12,140 nucleotides of DNA, taken from assembly GCA_015179025.1 (NCBI GenBank), contig WHUX01000744.1, forward strand, positions 1 through 12,140, read 5' to 3'. The DNA comes from Terfezia claveryi. Lineage: Eukaryota > Ascomycota > Pezizomycetes > Pezizales > Pezizaceae. A program made the translations under genes and the position numbers. Shown piece by piece: positions 7,618-12,140 of the stretch (positions are counted from its first letter, which is position 1; every line of letters starts with the position of its first letter). The notes beneath the pieces are model-generated. The model was not told the DNA's origin and did not search any database. It saw only the letters and a list, made by a program, of their open reading frames with translations.

Positions 7618-7797
7618 TCATGCGTTCCAGTCGTATGCTGTAGTTCGGAAGATAGTCCTTCCGATGCGGAGCCCGAGCCTGGTGTTGATTGCTTTCTCCA
7701 GGTAGATGACCAGCGACGATGCTGACTTTCCCGCCCTCCTATCCTCTTGTAGCAGCCAGCGGATAGCCACGATCTGGGTCTTCTGGTTGTCATCATC
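7618..7797 (-). pseudogene. LINE ORF1-like (Gag-like) fragment
   Basis: The - strand frame gives about 55 residues with QIVAIRWLLQ, then KSASSLVIYLEKA, then LGLRIGRTIFRTTAYDW, ending at a TGA (7618-7620). The R-W...SSLVIYL...G...(F/Y)xxxxYDW arrangement resembles the segment just before the zinc knuckles in Gag-like ORF1 proteins of fungal Tad-type LINEs. The knuckles (CCHC) are not seen, so the piece is truncated. It lies in the same frame as the Gypsy reverse transcriptase fragment to its right. I think that is coincidence of the junction near 7797, since base composition changes there. The assignment rests on motif memory only. Confidence 0.45.
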
Positions 7798-8562
7798 TAC
7801 ATTATACTCAAAATAGCCATATCATGTCCGGAAGGCTGTTTTCTATTCCTCTCCCTCGGCAATCCGTACCAGGTTGTATACTCCTCTCAAATCTAATTTA
7901 GTGAACCATTTTGCCTTGGAAAGCCTGGCTAATACCTCCTAGATTAGTGGAAGGTGGTACCTATTTTTGACCATTATCTCGTTCAGGCCATGATAATCAA
8001 CACACAACCGAAGGGAGCCATCTAATTTCTTTACAAATAGTACTGGAGTATCTACTAGTAAGGAGCTATAGTAAATGAAGCTCTTGTTGAGGTTTTCTTC
8101 CAAGTACTTCTTTAAGGCTTCCAACTCCATATAGGACATTCTATAGAGGGGCCTATAGGAGGAGGTTTTACCTTCTATCAGCAGGATAGGGTAGTCATAT
8201 AGTCAGTATAGTATGATGTTTTCTGCAGCTATTTTTGAAAATAGGTCAATGAACTTATGGTATTCATCTAGAACTATAGATTTCCACTTCTTCTTAAACC
8301 TTATCTTATTGATTTCCAGGTTTATATTATATATAAAAAGGGCATGCACTTTCAGCTTGTGCCTTCTAATAAGATAAGCAAAAGCCTTGGCTCTAATGAA
8401 GTTAATATTGAGGGGTTTTGGTAATGGAGTTTCTACCACCACTTGGCTAAGGTCTTTTACTAGGGGTAGTAGAGTACATAGTTCTTTAATAGCAGTCTAT
8501 GAGGTACAATAGTACTTCTTACAATACCTACTATAAAAATTTAAGGTGATTATTCTTCATTA
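7798..8562 (-). pseudogene. Ty3/Gypsy pol fragment: protease-RT linker and N-terminal reverse transcriptase
   Basis: Read from right to left, the - strand gives a linker (LNFYSRYCKK, then after a stop LPLVKDLSQVV and DEYHKFIDLFSK, the counterpart of the usual EYHDF-DLFS block). Next comes the reverse transcriptase start: [53 protein letters not shown], then KWFTKLDLRGVYN and TAFRT-x-YGYFEY. The motif A catalytic Asp of LDLRG is retained at 7891-7893. In-frame stops are at 8497-8499, 8203-8205, 7939-7941, 7843-7845 (TAG where Trp is usual) and 7822-7824 (TGA where Arg is usual), all compatible with RIP. The fragment ends at about 7797, before the FGL motif and the YLDD active-site motif; RNase H and integrase are absent. 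No LTR in this orientation was found nearby. Confidence 0.92.
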
Positions 8563-8596
8563 TCTAATCTAGTATCTAACCTAGTATCTAATCTGG
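8561..8596 (+). repeat. 12-bp minisatellite, three copies
   Basis: TATCTAATCTAG, TATCTAACCTAG and TATCTAATCTGG follow one another at 8561, 8573 and 8585. More degenerate ACTAATCTAG-like copies continue to about 8660. The array begins where the Gypsy pol reading becomes untraceable. Confidence 0.65.
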
Positions 8597-9328
8597 TGAC
8601 CAACCTAGAGAAGACTAATATAGAGACTAATCTAGCTACTAACTTAAAGCCTAACCTTAAGCAAGTAGCTCTCCTAGTATAATAGGTATCCAATACAGCT
8701 ATTAGTTATATTTGATGAGATTATGGCTGCTATAAGGGGTTATAATGTCCAAGAAGAGGCTAGTATATCCCGTAAATAAAGCAACCTTTGAAGCCTAAAA
8801 TAGGGGGGTATAGAAGCTTCTTAAGCTATTGGGGACCTCTGCATAGATACTTAGGATGCTCTGGAGTACCATAATAAAAGCGATTGAAGGGTGAGAGTTG
8901 AGAGTAAAATAAACAAGGTAAATCTGATGGATTAATTGAAGTGCTTGGAATTGTATATTTTATGCAAATTAGTCCTCCTTATTGAGACTCTTCTATTTTA
9001 CGATTTTAAAGTTTTGTCCTTCACTACTAACTTAATATAGATATTAATAGTAGGTAAACACCTCCTAATAATTATAGGCTCAATTGCATAATATTTGGCC
9101 TATAGTAGCCAGTAGAGAGTTGGAGGAGGTTATCAGAGGGATACTATACTGGAAGGGTAAATATTGGGTATTAAGTTGACTTTAGCCAGATGTGAGTATA
9201 ACTATATTATAGAGTGTAGGTATTTCTAAAGATCTCAATTTAGCTGTAAAAGCCTCTTGTAATGGAGAACGTTGTTTCATTGCTTATATAATTGATTATA
9301 TACTTTTGTATTTCCTATATTACTACTA
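8597..9328. other. TA-rich stretch, no gene seen
   Basis: Stops are frequent in all frames and no conserved motif was found. It may contain the mutated upstream pol/gag part of the - strand Gypsy element, but nothing can be aligned by eye. Confidence 0.4.
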
Positions 9329-9452
9329 TGTTATATAACTAAGCCTCTCAGTTGAAGGACTAGCCTTCTACCACCTCCTACTGCTTTATAAGCGTCCATA
9401 GTACGCGGAATCTACCATGGGAAGTTTCATGGCATTTGCCATATGAAGACAC

Positions 9453-9558
9453 CCTCATTATGACCATGTGACCTCTGTTTAAGGTGTGTGACTCATTACT
9501 ATGGCCACATGACTATCGTTTAAGGCGTGTGACTCATTACTATGGCCACATGACCCCT
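9453..9558 (+). promoter_or_regulatory. 41-bp tandem repeats with TGACTCA (Gcn4/CPC1/AP-1-type) sites
   Basis: Two full 41-bp units (9477-9517 and 9518-9558) and a partial one (9453-9476) lie 75-180 bp before the TATA box. Each full unit contains TGACTCA (9489-9495 and 9530-9536), the consensus bound by fungal bZIP factors of the Gcn4/CPC1 type, and a CCACATGAC block. The partial unit has lost the site (CCCTCA). The arrangement resembles an enhancer of the LTR. The motif match is visible; binding and starvation response are inference. Confidence 0.6.
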
Positions 9559-9633
9559 TTTGTATAGCGCACCACCTTCTGGTATGCCACCCTTTATTGT
9601 ATTTAATTCCTTAGTCATCAGATCTCAGAGGAG

Positions 9634-9641
9634 TATAAATA
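9634..9641 (+). promoter_or_regulatory. TATA box (TATAAATA)
   Basis: A consensus TATA box lies downstream of the 41-bp repeats and just before a hairpin (9648-9655 with 9660-9667). It would place the transcript start at about 9660-9680, upstream of the Gag frame. Confidence 0.6.
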
Positions 9642-9647
9642 GGCCGC

Positions 9648-9667
9648 TGGATTCCCTCTGGAATCCA
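9648..9667 (+). other. Perfect 8-bp hairpin at the presumed transcript start
   Basis: TGGATTCC (9648-9655) pairs with GGAATCCA (9660-9667) around a 4-nt loop, 6 bp after the TATA box. It is followed by AAGCAA/AGCAAGC short repeats (9673-9707). Confidence 0.5.
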
Positions 9668-10021
9668 CAATTAAGCAACAAGCAAGCATACAGCAGCAAG
9701 CAAGCCTATATTCCGATCAGATCAAGATCATATAGCTGAGATAGCACAAATCATATAAGATAGATTACACCAGTTAATTACTGTTCCCTACGGGAATGTT
9801 CTACATAGTAATCTCCCTACCCTTGTGAGGTCTTACCTCAGTAGAACCGAAATACACAAACGTCCATGCCTACGGATATAGATTGTATAAACAGTACCGA
9901 AAGAATACTGTCTAGTACAATTCATTATATTTTTTTTAACTTACTTACCTAATCTTTACTCTTAAATCCAAGGCCTGATCAACCTTTGGATACCTTTATT
10001 ACACTCATGCAAGTGTATACA

Positions 10022-10306
10022 ATTCGACACCTAAGTGCACATATAAAATCGATATCGTTATTCAACTAGCTAGCCAACAAAATCCAACAAATGAGATATC
10101 AGACTCTCAACTGCAGTACATCAACAAAAGACTTAGAAGTAAGCTAAGTAAAGCTCTAACGGGCAGTGGTATCCTACATTAAACAATCCCACCCTCGTTC
10201 ACAACACTTTTCCCAATAAGATTGACAACTTATCTTGCACTCCTAGCAACCGCCATTACATCTGTACCTGTAAATCCAGTACACCATTAAAAAACCGGCC
10301 TCCTAG
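10022..10306 (+). other. Untranslated leader between the LTR and Gag
   Basis: No open frame or known motif is visible. It should hold the primer-binding site if the LTR end at 10021 is right, but no complement to a tRNA 3' end (TGG...) follows directly. The first stop in the Gag frame upstream of readable sequence is at 10304-10306. Confidence 0.35.
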
Positions 10307-12140
10307 GTCCCAGGAATAATTGGTCTAAACAACCAAGCATCACAATCCCAAGGCTCAAATCTCGCTGCCTCCACTGCAGCCATTTCCTCCAGAAAAGAAT
10401 TACCTCCATTAGAACCTTCCTTAGGCCCAGATATCTCTACCAATACCTCTGCGCCCCCAACGTTTACCTCAACCAACCAATCAGAAAACGTGACACTCTT
10501 ACTGGAAGAACAAGAACTAGATTCTAGACCAGTAGACGAAGAAAAACTAGGACCATAAGAAACATCAGGATCCTGACATCCAGACTCACCAGCTACATAA
10601 GCTACTGAGCCAACAGAACTGTCAGTCGAATGGAGATTATAAGGATCATCAGCTACCACACCATCAGCACAGTAAGGGGCCAAAGAAGAAAAGTAACTTG
10701 ACAATCATATCGCATAACCAGCTGCATTTGGTTGTAGACAGATGACGAAATCAGACATAATAGCGTCTGAACTTAGTAAGAAGACTAAGAGGTCGAGACG
10801 GTTAACTATGTTACCTGAAGATATTAAAAAATTTGTAGAAGAAACTCCCAGAAAGACCAGATTTGTAATTCCTAACACAGAAGGGGAAATAAATCTGCCC
10901 ATGGATATAGAATTAGGAGAACCAGGCGGAGCAGGAACCAAACTATATTTCAGTATGGCTTTGCCTCTCGCGCCAAAGGAATTTTAGGACAAACATCTTC
11001 CAACGATTGAGGAGATTTTGAAATATACTCACTTAATGGGACATGCCTAACAGTATCATCCTGATGATACTCGACTCTTAATGGAAGCCATAGCGAAACA
11101 CTATTTATGGCTAACATCTTACCCATTCGAAGAAGAAGACTTAGAAATGAATGTATTTTTAAGTAAAGAATTAAAGAAACCTGTTATTCCACTTTAAAGG
11201 AAACCAAATTGGGTAATAAATAACTGGAAAGAAATAATGGTATTCATGATGAGCGGCACTCATCTAGAAGAATTAGCATATACCGCAGAGGATTTTTTCA
11301 ATCCTAGCAAAGAACTTCCAGGAGCGTTCCTGAGAACACCAAAAAATCAATTGAAAGGCAAAGGTCGAGCACTTGAGGCACCAGAAAGGAGGACTGGGTC
11401 AGCCAAAGAACCAGACAATAAAGACCAACCACCAGAAGATATAGAATTACCAGAAGACGATGATGATCTAGATACGGGACTAGACCAACAGAAGCAGAAA
11501 ATGCAAAGAGGAGGACGAGATCCTGATGATAGTGGAGATGATAGCTCAGACTCTGATAAGGCATCATCAGTTGCAAGTCAAACTCTTAAAAGAAAACCCA
11601 AAGGAGGAAAATTAGTTGAACACCAGCAATGGGAATCTACAATAGGAATGGTTACAACGGGTAACCATAAAGCAACAAATGCTTTAAAAGGAATAAAGAT
11701 TGATCTACCAGAAAAAATAAGAGGAGAAGACAAAAAATGGCAAGACTCACAATATTTTGACTCTTGGCCATAGCAATGCAACGTTGGTTTGTTATCAAAG
11801 GAATAGATTTGGAAGGTGCTTCAGCTTTGGAAATTGTTGGATTCAGAATGGAAGGAAGCGTGCTCACTACTTATAATCAATTCCTAAGAGAAAAAGGAAA
11901 AATGCGATATTCTTTAGATTCATACTAGTACTAAGGGATTTTCTGATACCCTCTACTAGTAAGGACATTTTGTGGAAACGATGGGAGACAGCCACACTAT
12001 ACAAGGACGGACGTTATATGGGAATTAAACAGTTTGCCAACTGGCTCACTGAAATGCAAATCAAATTGATTGATAAGGATGGTAAACAATCAATATCGCA
12101 GGAAGTAAAAGAAGATAGTTTCTTAATTACCTGCCACTAT
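10307..12140 (+). pseudogene. Gag polyprotein of an LTR retrotransposon, RIP-inactivated, cut by the window edge
   Basis: One + strand frame can be followed from about 10307 to 11770. It has a Ser/Pro/Gln-rich N-terminal part (SQGSNLAASTAAISS...), then MTKSDIIASELSKKTKRSRR at 10742, a helical segment, and an acidic/basic hinge (DDDDLDTGLDQQKQK...DDSGDDSSDSD). Stops start at 10556, 10574, 10598, 10640, 10673, 10694, 10715, 10985, 11048 and 11195. Eight are TAA, one TAG and one TGA, which single C-to-T changes in CAA, CAG or CGA would make, while Trp codons stay TGG. Two 1-nt losses follow: the capsid-like core continues in the next frame at about 11760 (WFVIKGIDLEGASALEIVGF, YNQF) and again from 11919 (FILVLRDFLIPS, KRWETATLYKDGRYMGIKQF) to the window end. 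The core pattern suggests a Gag capsid; Copia or Gypsy cannot be decided. The start codon is unclear; an ATA at 10316 may be a mutated ATG. Confidence 0.75.

Larger units (their letters stand above)
7252..7797 (-). mobile_element. GC-rich A-tailed retroposon, probably a truncated LINE-derived copy
   Basis: A 15-T run (7252-7266) marks a poly(A) tail for a - strand element whose body extends right to about 7797. There the sequence switches abruptly to the TA-rich Gypsy pol fragment. The body is GC-rich and little mutated. It contains a LINE-ORF1-like coding piece (7618-7797), a non-coding 3' part, an 8-bp hairpin (7313-7320 with 7325-7332) and a 13-bp palindrome CCGGCAATGCCGG (7427-7439). No reverse transcriptase or endonuclease is present, so it would be a non-autonomous or internally deleted copy. 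Confidence 0.55.
9329..10021 (+). mobile_element. LTR-like region (5' LTR of the element carrying the Gag pseudogene)
   Basis: The region has an LTR-like order: 41-bp promoter-type repeats with TGACTCA sites, a TATA box (9634-9641), a hairpin at the expected transcript start, and a long untranslated stretch before a Gag frame on the same strand. Proposed ends are TGTTATATAAC at 9329 and GTATACA ending 10021; these ends are guesses, since no second LTR lies in the window and no clear primer-binding site starting TGG was found next to 10021. The sequence is less mutated than the pol fragment on its left. Confidence 0.5.

Noticed and set aside
11304..11867. Three - strand frames (11304-11576, 11578-11781, 11652-11867)
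   Set aside because: They are antisense to the Gag hinge and core; their Leu/Ser-rich composition reflects the complementary strand of an A-rich gene.

Overview
The window reads as a gene-poor, transposon-filled stretch of a filamentous ascomycete (Pezizomycotina) genome. No intact protein-coding gene is visible. What can be recognised is retroelement and DNA-transposon debris. Most of it carries stop codons of the CAA/CAG/CGA to TAA/TAG/TGA type (and probably TGG to TAG), the pattern expected from repeat-induced point mutation (RIP). Placement in Ascomycota is inference from this pattern and from the element families; a genus cannot be named.

Layout. 1-454: purine-rich tract plus an LTR with TGTCACA/TGTGACA ends, probably the 3' LTR of an element lying left of the window. 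455-2254: a Plavaka/KDZ-like (CACTA superfamily) transposase pseudogene on the + strand, cut at its 5' side by that LTR; it reads in one frame with ten stops, then one frameshift. 2255-3916: AT-rich relics, including a Gag-like fragment (- strand), an A-tailed repeat (- strand) and a 189-bp tandem duplication. 3917-5499: two inverted ~435-bp arms around a spacer with a ~166-bp tandem repeat. 5500-7250: a more GC-rich, little-mutated block with 49-, 12- and 24-bp minisatellites, a less mutated + strand copy of the A-tailed repeat, and a second ~66-bp array related to the first. 7252-7797: a GC-rich A-tailed retroposon on the - strand with a LINE-ORF1-like fragment. 7798-8562: a RIP-damaged Ty3/Gypsy pol fragment (- strand) that keeps fingers/palm motifs of reverse transcriptase. 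8600-9328: AT-rich, unassigned. 9329-10021: an LTR-like promoter region with 41-bp repeats carrying TGACTCA sites, a TATA box and a hairpin. 10022-12140: leader and a long Gag pseudogene (+ strand) running off the right edge.

The pieces do not form a pathway. They form a layered record: a DNA transposon hit by an LTR element, Gypsy and A-tailed retroposons joined end to end, and blocks of heavy mutation next to blocks nearly free of it. I found no defence system, gene cluster, CRISPR array, tRNA or rRNA. The strongest points for follow-up are the reconstructable transposase, the apparent one-strand bias of the Gag stops, the antisense ORF created by that bias, the TGACTCA repeats in the LTR, and the paired mutated/unmutated copies of the A-tailed repeat.
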